Of a DNA stretch of 64,000 bases, positions 1 to 10,540 are shown in pieces. This stretch comes from Theobroma cacao (lineage: Eukaryota; Streptophyta; Magnoliopsida; Malvales; Malvaceae). The notes beneath the pieces were generated by a model, which saw nothing but the letters and a program-made list of their open reading frames with translations, was not told the DNA's origin and did no database searches. Position numbers and translations under genes: made by a program. Every line of letters starts with the position of its first letter. Position 1 is the first letter of the stretch. The stretch spans positions 35,106,167-35,170,166 of the forward strand of contig NC_030852.1 of the NCBI RefSeq assembly GCF_000208745.1. Reading direction: 5' to 3'.

Positions 1-172
1 ATGTTCTTGTTGACACTTGCTTTGCCTTGATAAATGCATCTTATTTGGAAAGTCTTTAGATTGTATGAAATAATTTGAACTGCTGACTGCTTTATGTTCT
101 TTGGTTTTACTTGGGCATGCAGCTTAGACTTTCTAAATATCAAGAAGAAAGAACAGGATTGTGAACGCTTTT

Positions 173-1371
173 ATGGCCTCTGAGAGGGAAGATTTTGGTC
201 TTTCAGGGCCCTTACACCTAAATAGTATAGATTGGTAAGATCTTCCTCCCATTAAACAGAAAGAACCCAAGAAACTTTTTAACTTCCAAATATCTATAAG
301 GTCTAAGAACTTGAGGATTTTAGCGCCTATTTTAATCTAAGCAGGTGGTAATGTCTTATGTGCTGAAATATTGTTGTGTTTATCGCATGCAGGACCAATG
401 CACATCATCGAAGGTCTGTAGCAGCCAGTTTGGTTGAGGGTGTCTATATTTTGGAGCGAGACCGCCAGGAAAAACGTCAAGAATCTCAAGCTCTGGCTCC
501 TCCTTGGTGGGAGTTCTTCCATTTTAAGTTGATTCGTCAGCTTGTTGATGATGCTGATTTTTGCATCTTTGGTGCCATTTATGAGTATAAGCCTCCATCA
601 TCTCATTGTCATGACTCAATTGATCGAAGCCCCCACTATGTGATTGCCTTCCGAGGTACCATAACTAAACCAGACTCCTTCTCAAGAGACTTTGAGTTGG
701 ATATCCACATAATACGAAATGGTCTCCACCAGACTTCTCGCTTTGAGATTGCCATGCAAGCTGTTCGAAACATGGTTGCTGCTGTGGGTGATTCAAACGT
801 CTGGTTAGCTGGCCATTCCCTTGGGGCAGCAATGGCAATGCTGGCTGGAAAGACTATGGCTAAGACAGGCATTTTTCTGGAAGCTTTCCTCTTCAATCCA
901 CCATTCTTATCTGCCCCAATTGAGAGAATTAAAGATAAGAAAGTGAAACATGGACTTCGATTTGCTGGCAGTGTCATCACAGCTGGACTTGCTCTTGCCA
1001 CAAAGGGTAACAGTCTAAGGAGTCGGTCCGAAGATCCATTTGCTGCTTTGTCTGCGTGGACACCATGTTTATTTGTGAATCCTGCTGACCACTTATGCTC
1101 TGAATATGTTGGCTATTTTGAGCATAGGAAAAAGATGGAAGAGATTGGGGCCGGGGCTATCGAGAGGTTAGCAACCCAGCATTCATTAGGAGGTCTATTT
1201 ATGAGTGTCGTGGGAAGGGGTGCAGAAGCTGCAGAACCACTGCATCTGCTTCCTTCAGCAAATTTGACAGTGAATCTAACTCCTGCACAAGATTTCAAGC
1301 AAGCCCATGGGATTCACCAGTGGTGGGGACCTGAAGTACACTTGAAGTGCAACCTTTACAAGTATAAATAG
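173..1371 (+). CDS. Alpha/beta-hydrolase, lipase class 3 type (At4g10955-like)
   Basis: Two coding exons, 173-234 and 393-1371, joined at GT/AG sites, give 346 aa. Exon 1 encodes the conserved start MASEREDFGLSGPLHL, and the junction restores the Trp codon before TNAHHRRS. The nucleophile elbow GHSLGA is near residue 155, inside VWLAGHSLGAAMAML; an upstream strand carries YVIAFRGT, typical of class 3 lipases. Homologues are often mislabelled GDSL esterase/lipase At4g10955, but the GxSxG elbow places it in the alpha/beta-hydrolase fold. The expected activity is ester or lipid hydrolysis; the substrate is unknown. No signal peptide or membrane segment is visible. An acceptor-like site at 121-122 (gcatgcag) suggests a 5'UTR exon beginning at 123, with the promoter lying outside the window. 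The last 467 bases are duplicated at 5675-6138. Confidence 0.88.
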
Positions 1372-2750
1372 TTTGTGCTTGTCCTGATTTATGTTGTATA
1401 TGTACCATTAGAGGAATCCTTTAGTGGTTTCTGTTGCTGTGGATTGGGGAAAACATAGAAACATGTATTGTTTCAGTGTCATCTCAAACTGATTGATTGC
1501 AGCCAATTATCTTGTCAAATTATAGGAAGTCAAAATATGCTGCTACTTTAAACAGCTCAAATTTTCACATGCTAAAGAGTCTATTGCCACTCTAAGACCT
1601 GCAGTCTTTCTGCAAAAGGAAATGCAACTCATAATTTGTACCCCAAAAGATGCAACTCTTAACAAATGCTACATACACAAAGATTGGTCTTTCTACGAAA
1701 GGAAACCCAACTTTTAACAGGTGCTGGACACACAAAGACTAGCACGATACTGCAAGGATAAAATTACTTTCATAGCTATTATAAGACTACCAAGTTCATA
1801 AAGTATGCACTGTGGTAAAAGTTCATAAAGGGGATCACATCATCTAAGCGCATTGGAGAGAACTAAAAGCTAGCTGGTAAGAGCACTTTTTAATGCCCTC
1901 GAGTAATAGGCTCATTACTTGCACCATCTTCATTGGGACTTTGAATCCATGAGTCAACCTGCAAACAAATAAACGGGACAGAAAGAACAGTGAGTTAAAG
2001 ATTCCAGAATAAGATGATCAATGAAATGCACATCTCCTGCAACTCGAGAGAGAATTAAAGAAATAAACATCAAGGTAAAGAGCAGTAAACAAGGACAAGG
2101 GGTTTTGATTCAATGTTCTCCAAAACCTCTCGAGTCTTGACATCCTTAAGAAAAGACATTGTCATCAAAACATATATATATATATGATTATAGGTAATCA
2201 AAGACTATTCTTAACTGAATAAATATAATGCAACAGAAAGGGCTACATGATTAATTATAGGGTAACATACCCACACACCATTAAATTTTAATCAAAATTA
2301 TACGAAAATTCATTTGTTTTTAAAATAAGCACCCTGTCTCAATCGTCTAAATGAGTTAATATTAAAAATGAAATATCTAAAATGCTTTTTTTGTTATTTT
2401 CTTTCTCTCAAGTCAGCTGGCGACATCCCCTTCTATTGGCTGACCACTCATCTCCACCCTGCGCTCAACTTGAAAGCACCAGATCAGTGCTCCTTGAGGG
2501 CACCGAGGCTTCCCAAGGGAGAACCGGAGCTCCCTTGGAGAGCTATAGAGCTCCCTTATAATTATAAGGGTCTTTTTCATTTTCAAAATTAAGATTCGTC
2601 TTATTAGGTTAAGGATAGAAATGATAAGGTCCTCTCCAAAACCGGCAGGGTTCTCAATTGAAATCTTGAAATTTCCAAGGCATTCTTTCTTAACTTGGTA
2701 CTGCAATTTCCATATTGTAATTAACCTAAATAAAGAGTATAAAAGCATTT
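1372..2750. other. Lipase 3' flank, part of duplicated block A
   Basis: No coding gene is seen. The stretch is the lipase 3'UTR and downstream DNA, and nearly all of it recurs in block B (6139-7490). Bases from about 1755 to 1873 occur three times in the window (also about 6523-6633 and 6923-7036). The stretch is interrupted by an insertion at 2260-2558. Confidence 0.7.
2260..2558. mobile_element. 299-bp insertion with 8-bp target duplication
   Basis: The insertion is flanked by direct copies of TAATTATA (2252-2259 and 2559-2566). The paralogous block B has an uninterrupted single copy of this site near 7417-7425, so filled and empty sites can be compared directly. No convincing terminal inverted repeats are seen: the left end begins GGGTAACATACC and the right end finishes GAGCTCCCTTA. 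The 8-bp target duplication fits hAT-type insertion but does not prove it. The right part contains short repeats of GAGCTCCCTT. Confidence 0.6.
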
Positions 2751-3140
2751 CTACCAAATACAAGAAGAAGAAGAAGAAGACAGTACCATCTCCTCGGTTT
2801 CTCGTTGTTGCCGTATCTCATCACGTAGTTGATGTATCGTGTTCATCAGATTTGACAACATAGCGTTCAGCCTTTCAATCTCCTCTCTTAAATGCCTATT
2901 TTCGTTTCTTAGCGGCTCCAATTGCGCCTCCGCCATCTGGAGTCTCTGAAACTCCATCTTCAATTGCAAATTAAGAGTAGAAACAAACTAGTAAGCAGCA
3001 GTACTTAACTAAAACGATCATAAATCACTAGAAAATTCGTAGTATGAAATTGTGTGTACTTTATGATCTCGGCGGCGTCGCCGATCACCCTCATTCTTCG
3101 CTCTTCTTTGATCTGGGTTTAGTTCACGTCTCTTGCTCAT
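2751..3140 (-). CDS. Putative small basic-zipper-like protein (copy A)
   Basis: I do not recognise a named family. A two-exon reading is possible: exon 1 3060-3140 (27 codons, donor AAA|GTACAC) and exon 2 2751-2957 (acceptor GAAG|ATGGAG), giving about 95 aa. Exon 1 is strongly basic, with RRRRR after an Asn seven residues upstream. Exon 2 has heptads at residues 33/40/47/54/61 (L,L,N,I,L) and 43/50/57/64 (all L), the a/d pattern of a leucine zipper. The spacing Asn-x7-Arg-x8-Leu is one residue short of the usual bZIP spacing. The tail is a Ser run encoded by a GAA/TTC microsatellite. A related pair of ORFs sits at the same place in block B. Expression and splicing are untested, and the ORF could be a transcription-factor fragment. 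Confidence 0.35.
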
Positions 3141-4784
3141 CGTTGCTCCTTGTTTTATTTGATAATCCCCTGGATTTTTCCTATGTAATAAAAAACCAAG
3201 TATGCTGCATTGGGGGAGGGGTGGTTTGTAGAAGAGAAGCGCGCGCTGTGGGTGGGGCCGATTGAGGGCGTGTGATATTGACTTATGTAAACTCTCACTA
3301 AAAGCCACGAGGGTCCTTAGTATCAACTGGACCAATGATAAGTTCTTCCACCCATTGGTTCCTGTTGCTGTCGGATTAGAGAAACATAGATACTAGATTG
3401 TCTTCAATATGTGATCTCCAACTGATTGATGCCACCCTCCAACTATCTTGTGCAAAACACATAGGAATTGGGTTACTTGTCTTTCAACACCTTTGATTTC
3501 GTTCCCAGTCCAAATGATTTTTGACATATCATGTCATGGTGCCTTCCTCTTCTCTTCCACTAACAACCTACTTAAAATTTGTTGCCTACACTTCGCTTGT
3601 TTACTAGCAGGGATTGAATGGAAACATTAACAGAGAGAAGCTGCGCCTTTCTTCCTGCAAACTAATCTCGTTTTCTACGTAAAGTGTTTGGGGCCAGGGA
3701 GGCACAGTTACACTTTGCTTGAGCATTTGCTTAACACTGGCTTATGTTACTGAGTGTGCTGCCACATGTCCTAGGAGAGCTTGGTGTACTGTTAGCTCTG
3801 GGAATGAAATTCCTCATGTCCTGGAAATCAAACCAGAGATTAGCATCTCGTCTTCCCCCATCCCTCATTTCTTTCAAATTTGAGGTCGACTGAGGTTGTT
3901 CAACGGACATAAGTGAGGAGGGAGAACTGGAAAAGGGGAGAGAAGAACACAGTCGTGTATCCTAGTGACACTGCATTACTGCATTTCTAGACTTCACAGA
4001 CTTCATTTCCATCAAATAAAGCAAGCAAAAATGCCCGTCTCCCTTACATTCAAACTCAAACTTGTTAAACAGTTATAGTATTGTGGAAGTTATATTTTGC
4101 AGTCTAAACATAACTCAATGTAGCTTAACTTTAACCCCTTACTCCTCAGCAATTACCCTGCTGTCTTCTAATCCTGCACTAGGCTCAATTAATTTACACT
4201 TTACCATAAAAAATAGTTAAAATATCCTCATTTTTAAAGTTTTAATCGAAATTTTAAATGGATTTATTAATTTTTGAAATGACACTTTATCTTAAAACTG
4301 TAAATATCGTTAACAGAGAATTTAAATGACTAAAATGCTTTTTTTTGGTTAAATTATGTAATTAATCTCTATACTATGCAAAAAGTATAAATTTAATCCA
4401 TATATAATAATTTGTGTAAATTGGATCCTTATACTTTATTAATTTATTAATGTTAATCCTTAATTCTAAAATTTTTAAATTTGACCATTAAATATGTTGA
4501 CATGTCATTTTGCTCAAGTTGACATAGCAATAATAGAGATGACGTGCCATATTGCTGACATTTACCTAGTAAAAAAATGCTACCTGTACACATGAGTTTA
4601 ACAAAGAAATTAAGAAAACCCTAACCCTAAATTAAAAATTACATGAAATTAACAAAAATACGATTAAGAATTTTTTAAAAAGATTAAGAGAGAACGAAAA
4701 AAAAATCTTCAACTGAAGAGAAAGAATCAAAAGAAGGAAAATCAACTGGTTTTGAATATGAAATTGAAAGTAGGGCAAATAATG
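3141..4784. other. Non-coding remainder of block A and AT-rich repeat DNA
   Basis: Bases 3141-4205 match 8026-8893 plus 10412-10540 of block B. Bases 4206-4680 are AT-rich, with phrases typical of degenerate plant repeats (for example, actaaaatgctttttttgg near 4330, which also recurs inside the 2260-2558 insertion). No gene is seen. Confidence 0.55.
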
Positions 4785-5285
4785 CGTTTTCTTTCTTTGT
4801 TCTTCTCAGCACAGCGGGCTTCATCTCTCCATACCAACAGAAAAAAAGACAAATAGGGTAGAAGTATGGAATAGGGGAACTTATTTCACAAAGTAATCTG
4901 AAGGACAATGCCAGCAACAAATCCCCAAGGTACTCAGAGTGCCGTGCAATTCCCCAATAACCAGAAGCAAGCAGTTTTCCCCCAAATAACCTTTGAAGGC
5001 TTACCCCATATATAAGTGCTTCGGGATTCTTTTTGAATATATGCTTTTGCTTATTAGCCCCTCTAAATACAAGGTAACCGATCAAAAAAACAAAACAATT
5101 TGCTATTGCAGCGGATGTCAGCTCCACTTTGCTATTCAAAAGCCACCAACCCTGGATACTAAATGTGAAAGAAATCCACACTAGATCTCCAAAGACCAAT
5201 ATAAAGCCCATTCTCTTAGCAATTATGTCCTAGGTGGAGGTCATGTACTCCTCATGAACAAAATAGTCCAGAATGTATAATAGAC
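4785..5285 (-). pseudogene. FK: Delta(14)-sterol reductase (FACKEL) pseudogene fragment
   Basis: The conceptual minus-strand translation matches the C-terminal membrane domain of plant sterol C14 reductases: YILDYFVHEEYMTST, GFILVFGDLVWI, FSIQGWWLLNSKVEL, FRGANKQKHIFKKNP, GKLLASGYWGIARH and SSPIPYFYPI. Lesions are visible. A TAG at 5230-5232 replaces the Trp expected after MTST. A stretch after KKNPEALIYG is degenerate. The frame shifts after YFYPI near 4850, and the normal C-terminus is lost after about 4790. The fragment is contiguous with no introns, which suggests a retrocopied piece. The functional enzyme works in sterol biosynthesis in the ER membrane. This copy cannot make it. Confidence 0.82.
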
Positions 5286-5423
5286 AAAATTAAATTAAGC
5301 ATGCTTAAAATTTTACATAAAAAAAAAAGGAAAAAAACACTCAAGAACACAAATCTAGATAAAAAAATAAATTAGTACATTAAAAAAATTACATTTTTGG
5401 ATACTATAAGAGAGAAGCTTTTG

Positions 5424-5645
5424 AAGCATACAGTTTTCGAGAGAGTATGGATCCTTTGAATTGCCCTTTGCATAGCTTGAGCTAAAATGGTGTCTTAACA
5501 CATGAAGACCCAAGAACACAAATCCCATATACAAACGTAAATCTAGAGATAATCAGTCAAAAAAATACCTCCCAAATTTGCTATGAATGCCAAGAACACA
5601 TTTACAACCACAATGCAAATCTTTTGAGTTTCCTTTCTATCAATA
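5424..5645. repeat. 222-bp module X, copy 1
   Basis: The module starts AAGCATACAGTTTTCGAGAG and ends TTTCCTTTCTATCAATA. It recurs at the same length at 6703-6924 with few differences. Copy 1 lies directly before the truncated lipase; copy 2 lies directly before a restarted piece of the lipase 3' flank. It contains no recognised gene. Confidence 0.8.
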
Positions 5646-5674
5646 TGGGTTACTTGGGAAAAAAGTTTGAGATT

Positions 5675-6138
5675 TCTTATCTGCCCCAATTGAGAGAATT
5701 AAAGATGAGAAAGTGAAGCATGGACTTCGATTTGCTGGCAGTGTCATCACAGCTGGACCTGCTCTTGCCCCAAAGGGTAACAGTCTAAGGAGTCGGTCCG
5801 AAGATCCATTTGCTATTTTGTCTGCGTGGACCCCATGTTTATTTGTGAATCCTGCTGACCACTTATGCTCTGAATATGTTGGCTATTTTGAGCATAGGAA
5901 AAAGATGGAAGAGATTGGGGCTGGGGCTATCGAGAGGTTAGCAAACCAGCATTCATTAGGTCTATTTATGAGTGTCGTGGGAAGAGGTGCAGAAGCTGCA
6001 GAACCACTGCATCTGTTTCCTTCAGCAAATTTGACAGTGAATCTAACTCCTTCACAAGATTTCAAGCAAGCCCATGGGATTCACCAGTGGTGGAGACCTG
6101 AACTTCACTTGAAGTGCAATCTTTACAAGTATAAATAG
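5675..6138 (+). pseudogene. 5'-truncated duplicate of the lipase
   Basis: This is homologous to 905-1371 and begins abruptly inside exon 2. The upstream half is missing, including the start codon, exon 1 and the GHSLGA nucleophile elbow. The remaining frame is open to the same stop, with one in-frame Gly deletion (SLGGLF to SLGLF). By hand I count about nine amino-acid replacements (for example, G to R in QWWGPE) and about six synonymous changes, which suggests relaxed constraint. An internal ATG at 5713 could give a 141-aa protein, but it would lack the catalytic Ser. It most likely makes no functional enzyme. Confidence 0.85.
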
Positions 6139-6702
6139 TTTGTGCTTGTCCTGATTTATGTTGTATATGTACCAGTAGAGGAAGCCTTTAGTGGTTTCTG
6201 TTGCTGTGGATTAAGGAAAACATAGAAACATGTATTGTTTCAGTGTCATCTCAAACTGATTGAATGCAGACAATTATCTTGTCAAATTATAGGAAGTCCA
6301 AATATGTTGCTACTCTAAACAGCTCAAATTTTCACATGATAAAGAGTCTGTTGTCACTCTAAGACCTGCAGTCTTTCTTCAAAAGGAAATGCAACTCATA
6401 ATTTGTACCCCAAAAGATGCAACTCTTAACAAATGCTACATACACAAAGATTGGTCTTTCTACAAAAGGAAACCCAACTTTTAACAGGTGCTGGATACAC
6501 AAAGACTAGCACGATACTGCAAGGATAAACTTACTTTCATAGCTATTATAGGACTACCAAGTTCATAAAGTATGCACTGTGGTAAAAGCATGAAGGGGAT
6601 CATATCATCTAAGCGCATTGGAGAGAATTAAAAGCATCTGGGAATGAAATTCGTCCGATGCTAGAGATCAAACCACAGAGTAGCATCTGGTCTCCCTCCC
6701 TC

Positions 6703-6924
6703 AAGCATAGAGTTTTCGAGAGTGTATGGATCCTTCGAATTGCCGTTTGCATAGCTTGAGCTAAAATGGTGTCTTAACACATGAAGACCCAAGAGCACAA
6801 ATCCCATACACAAACGTAAACCTAGAGATAATCAGTCAAAAAAATACCTTCCAAATTTGCTATGAATGCCAAGAAGACATTTACAACCACAATGCAAATC
6901 TTTTGGATTTCCTTTCTATCAATA
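6703..6924. repeat. 222-bp module X, copy 2
   Basis: Near-identical to 5424-5645 and exactly the same length. It is immediately followed by a repeat of the lipase 3' flank beginning AAGGATAAAATTAC, so both copies of the module abut a junction of the duplicated flank. Confidence 0.8.
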
Positions 6925-7608
6925 AGGATAAAATTACTTTCATAGCTATTATAGGACTACCAAGTTCATAGAGTATGCACTGTGGTAAAAGCATGAAGGG
7001 GATCATATCATCTAAGCGCATTGGAGAGAATTAAAAGCTAGCTGGTAAGAGCATTTTTTAATTCCCTTGAGTAATGGGCTCATTACTTGCACCATCTTCA
7101 CTGGGACTTGGAACTCCATCAACCTGCAAACAAATAACCGGGATAGAAAGAATAGTGAGTTCAAGATTCCAGAATAAGGAGATAAATGAAGTGCACATCT
7201 CCTGCAACTCGGGATAGAATTAAAGAAATAAACATCAAGGTAAAGAGCAGCAAACAAGGACAAGGGGTTTTGGGTTCAATGTTCTCCAAAAACTCTCGAG
7301 TCTTGACATCCTTAAGAAAAGACATTGTCATCAAAGCATATATATCTACGATCATAGGCAATCAAAGACTATTCTTAACTGAATAAAAAGAATGCAACAG
7401 AAAGGGCTACATGATTAATTATAAGGGTCTTTTTCATTTTCAAAATTAAGATTCGTCTTATTACTACATGATAGGATAAGGATAGAAATGATAAGGTCCT
7501 CTCCAGGTCTCTCAATGGAAATCTTGAAAATTCAAAGGCATTCTTTCGTAACTTGGTATTGCAATTTCCATATTGTAATTAACCTAAAGAAAGAGTATAA
7601 AAGCATTT
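6925..7608. other. Block B flank DNA, no gene
   Basis: This matches 1755-2750 of block A without the 299-bp insertion. It includes the conserved GAA-type microsatellite near 7619-7636. No gene is seen. Confidence 0.6.
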
Positions 7609-8025
7609 CTACCAAATACAAGAAGAAGAAGAAGAAGACAGTACCATCTCCATGGTTTCTGGTTGTTGCCGTCTCTCGTCACGTGGTTGATGTATCGTGC
7701 TCATGAGATTTGACAACATAGCGTTCAGCCTTTCATTCTCCTCTCTTAAATTCCTATTCTCGTTTCTTTGCGTCTCCAATAGGGCCTGTAATTCGGCCTC
7801 CGCCATCTGCAGTCTCTGAAACTACACCTTCAATTGCAAATCAAGAGTAGAAACAAACTAGACTAGTAAGTTGTAGTACTTAACTAAAAAAGATCATAAA
7901 TCATAGGGAAAAAAAGAAAATTCATAGTATAAAATTGTGTGTAGTTTATGCTCTCGGCGACGTCGCCGATCAATCTCATTTCTTGCTCTTCTTTGATCTG
8001 GATTTCGTTCACGTCCGTTGTTCAT
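7609..8025 (-). pseudogene. Decayed copy B of the small basic-zipper-like ORF
   Basis: This is the paralogue of 2751-3140. The basic segment (ERNPDQRRARNEIDRRRRR) starts at an ATG at 8025, and the zipper segment (RNENRNLREENERLNAMLSN) ends at 7609. Two changes probably break it. The donor GT after the basic exon is CT (CATAAACTACAC), and the ATG at the start of exon 2 in copy A is GTG followed by TAG here. The two open segments are otherwise well conserved. Rescue by another splice pair is possible but not evident. Confidence 0.4.
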
Positions 8026-8893
8026 CTGATTCGTTAGCTTAGCTCCTTGTTTTATTTGATAATTTCCCGGCTTTTTCCTATGTAATAGACAAAAGTATTC
8101 TACTGTCGGCGAGGGGTGGTTTGTTGAAGACAAGCGCGCGCCATGGGTGGGGCCGATGGAGGGCGAGGGTCCTTGACTTTTTGAACTCTCACTGAATGCC
8201 ACGAGGGTCGTTAGTATCAATTGGACCAATGATTAGTGCTTCCACCCATTGGTCCCTGTTGCTGTCGGGTTAAGGAAACATGCTGATTGATGCCGCCCTT
8301 TTAACTATCTTGTGAAAAACGTATAGGAAGTGGGTTACTTGTCTTTCAACACCTTTGATTTCGTTTCCAGTCCAAATGATTTTTCACGTATCATGTCATA
8401 GTGCCTTCCTCTTCTCTCCCACTAACATCCTTTAAGCTACTTAAAATTTGTTGCCTACACTTTGATTGTTTACCAGCAGGGATTGAATTGAGACATCGAC
8501 AGAGAGAAGCTGCGCCTTTCTTCCTGCAAACTAATCTCGTTTTCTATGTAAAGTGTTGGGGGCGGGGAGGCACAGTAACACTCTGCTTGAGCTTTTGCTT
8601 TCTTTTTTTCTAGAGTAGAGCCAGAATAACACTGGCTTATGTTACAAAAACGTGTGCTGCCACTTGTCCTAGGAGAGCTTGGGGGGTAAACTCTGGGAAT
8701 GAAATTCGTCCGATGCTAGAGATCAAACCAAAAATTAGCATCTGGTCTCCCTCCCTCATTTCTTTCAAATTGTCCAACAGACATAAGTGAGGAGGGAGAA
8801 CTGGAAAAGGGGAGAGAAGAACAGAGTCGTGTATTGCAGTGATACTGTAAGCAAAGCCCATTTCTTACATTCAAACTCAAACTTGTTAAACAG
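8026..8893. other. Block B non-coding DNA
   Basis: Collinear with 3141-4072 of block A. No gene is seen. Confidence 0.55.
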
Positions 8894-8896
8894 TTA

Positions 8897-9090
8897 GGTA
8901 GCATTTGATACGATAGAAATGGGAATTTATTTTTTGTAATATGTTTAATTAAATTATGTTATAATAGTGATTGTAATATAAAACTAAAACAATTAGATTA
9001 CATTATACTCTTATACTCTGTAATATTATTAAAAACATTTTTATTTTTTTATTTTTTTATTTTATTAAAATATTTTATAATATTATAATT

Positions 9091-9125
<35 letters not shown>

Positions 9126-10408
9126 CGTGAAACGACTTTTTTATTACTTTTAATAACTATTCTTTACTAGATGTTAGATAGTGAATGCCAAAACAATTTA
9201 TGTTGTTTTTAAGAAAAAATTTAAAATATAATATATAATATAAAAAATTATATTTTAAATATAAAAATAAAGTATATAAAATTATAATAAAAATAAAAAT
9301 AAAATATATAATATTAAAAATATATTTAAAAGATGATATTCTATAAAAATTAATAAAAAAAATATAAGTATATTAAATTTATATTTTAATAAATAAAAAT
9401 AATTTTAAAAATTAACATTACATTTAGAAGTATTAATATGAGTTAATCCAATTCAACACGATCCAAACCCTTGTGGGTCGAGAAAATATGAGTTAAGTCG
9501 AACTAGTTCATTTTTACAAGGACCATCAAAACTCCAACCCATGAGCCGAGCTAGGCCAATCCACTTTTTTTTCCAAAAAAAAATCATTTTTACAATTTTA
9601 CCTAACAAACTTCTTATCAATAAAATTGTTCAATGATAAAATCCATAAATTGAATAATAAAAAAATATTACAAACAAATAAATTACACCAAATATAAATA
9701 AACAAATAAATTACATCAAATATAAATAAAATTTCAATCTTTAACACAAACTACAATCTCATAAATATAAGTAGATAATCAAATAAACAAAAACTTCAAC
9801 ACTCATTTATATCTTCTTCAATCCTCATCTTCAAACAAAACATTTAAATTATGTTTGGACAGCACTGATGCTTCAAAGTCTAAATCATTATTAATTTGTT
9901 ATTTAAAATTCATTATCATAAAAAAATAATAACTTTTAATCTTAACTAAAATTATTAATTTGACAAGTCAAAATTAAAGACATTAAAATATAAAAAATAA
10001 ACAATACCATTAATAACAAATTATTAATTTTATATAACTAAATATATAAAATTATTAATTTATTTTTCTTCTAACCCACAAAACTAGCCCACCCCAACTC
10101 AAGATAGCCCACTAACTAGATGGACTGATCTATCTAGGCCCCAATTCTAATATAGGTTTAAATTTTTCAAACCCAACCCACTCTATTTTTAACAAAAAAT
10201 TAACCAATCCAATAGATCAAATCTATTTTGACAAGCCTAATTACATTTTCAGTAAAATATGTACAAACTAAACGCTACAATATTATTTTTTAAAAATTGT
10301 AATCATTACTTATATATTAAATATTACAATATTATTTTTCTTGTGATCACGTTATTTTCAATTATATTACATATAATCATATTCTATTATAAAATACCCA
10401 ATACTACA
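8897..10408. mobile_element. 1.5-kb PIF/Harbinger-like non-autonomous insertion
   Basis: The insertion is flanked by TTA (8894-8896 and 10409-10411), while block A has one uninterrupted TTA at 4073-4075 in the matching sequence AAACAGTTATAGTATTG. The left end reads GGTAGCATTTGATA; the right end in reverse complement reads TGTAGTATTGGGTA, an imperfect inverted repeat of about 14 bp. TTA target sites and short inverted repeats are typical of the PIF/Harbinger group. No transposase is seen; the interior is very AT-rich with a TA microsatellite (about 9094-9122). Bases about 9427-10240 have a different texture (with motifs such as CAACCCATGAGCC) and may be a nested insertion. Confidence 0.68.
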
Positions 10409-10540
10409 TTATAATATCGAGAAGGCTATATTTAAATGTCTAAACGTAACTCAATTTAGCTTAACTTTAAGGCCTTCCTCCTCGGCAATTACCCTGCTGT
10501 CCTCTAACCCTGCATTAGGACCAATTAAATTTACTCATTA

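Larger units (their letters stand above)
905..4205. repeat. Segmental duplication, block A (reference copy)
   Basis: This block runs from inside lipase exon 2 to an AT-rich boundary near 4205. It matches block B (5675-10540) collinearly, except for the insertion at 2260-2558 here and for insertions and rearrangements in B. Hand comparison of the coding part (905-1371 against 5675-6138) shows about 17 substitutions and one 3-base deletion, roughly 96% identity. Confidence 0.8.
5675..10540. repeat. Segmental duplication, block B (rearranged copy)
   Basis: Order by comparison with block A: truncated lipase and 3' flank (5675-6633); a 69-bp piece (6634-6702) matching the later region 8694-8757; module X copy 2 (6703-6924); then a restart of the flank (matching 1755 onwards) running to about 8893; a 1.5-kb insertion (8897-10408); and the block end (10409-10540, matching 4073-4205). 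This order fits a tandem duplication of a unit starting with module X, followed by deletions. Confidence 0.72.

Noticed and set aside
4614..4635. CCCTAACCCTAAA-like interstitial telomere sequence
   Set aside because: Only about two units; too short to distinguish from chance or a telo-box.
9046..9125. AT-rich and TA microsatellite as a matrix attachment region or origin
   Set aside because: Simple-sequence composition inside a transposon-like insertion; no specific evidence.
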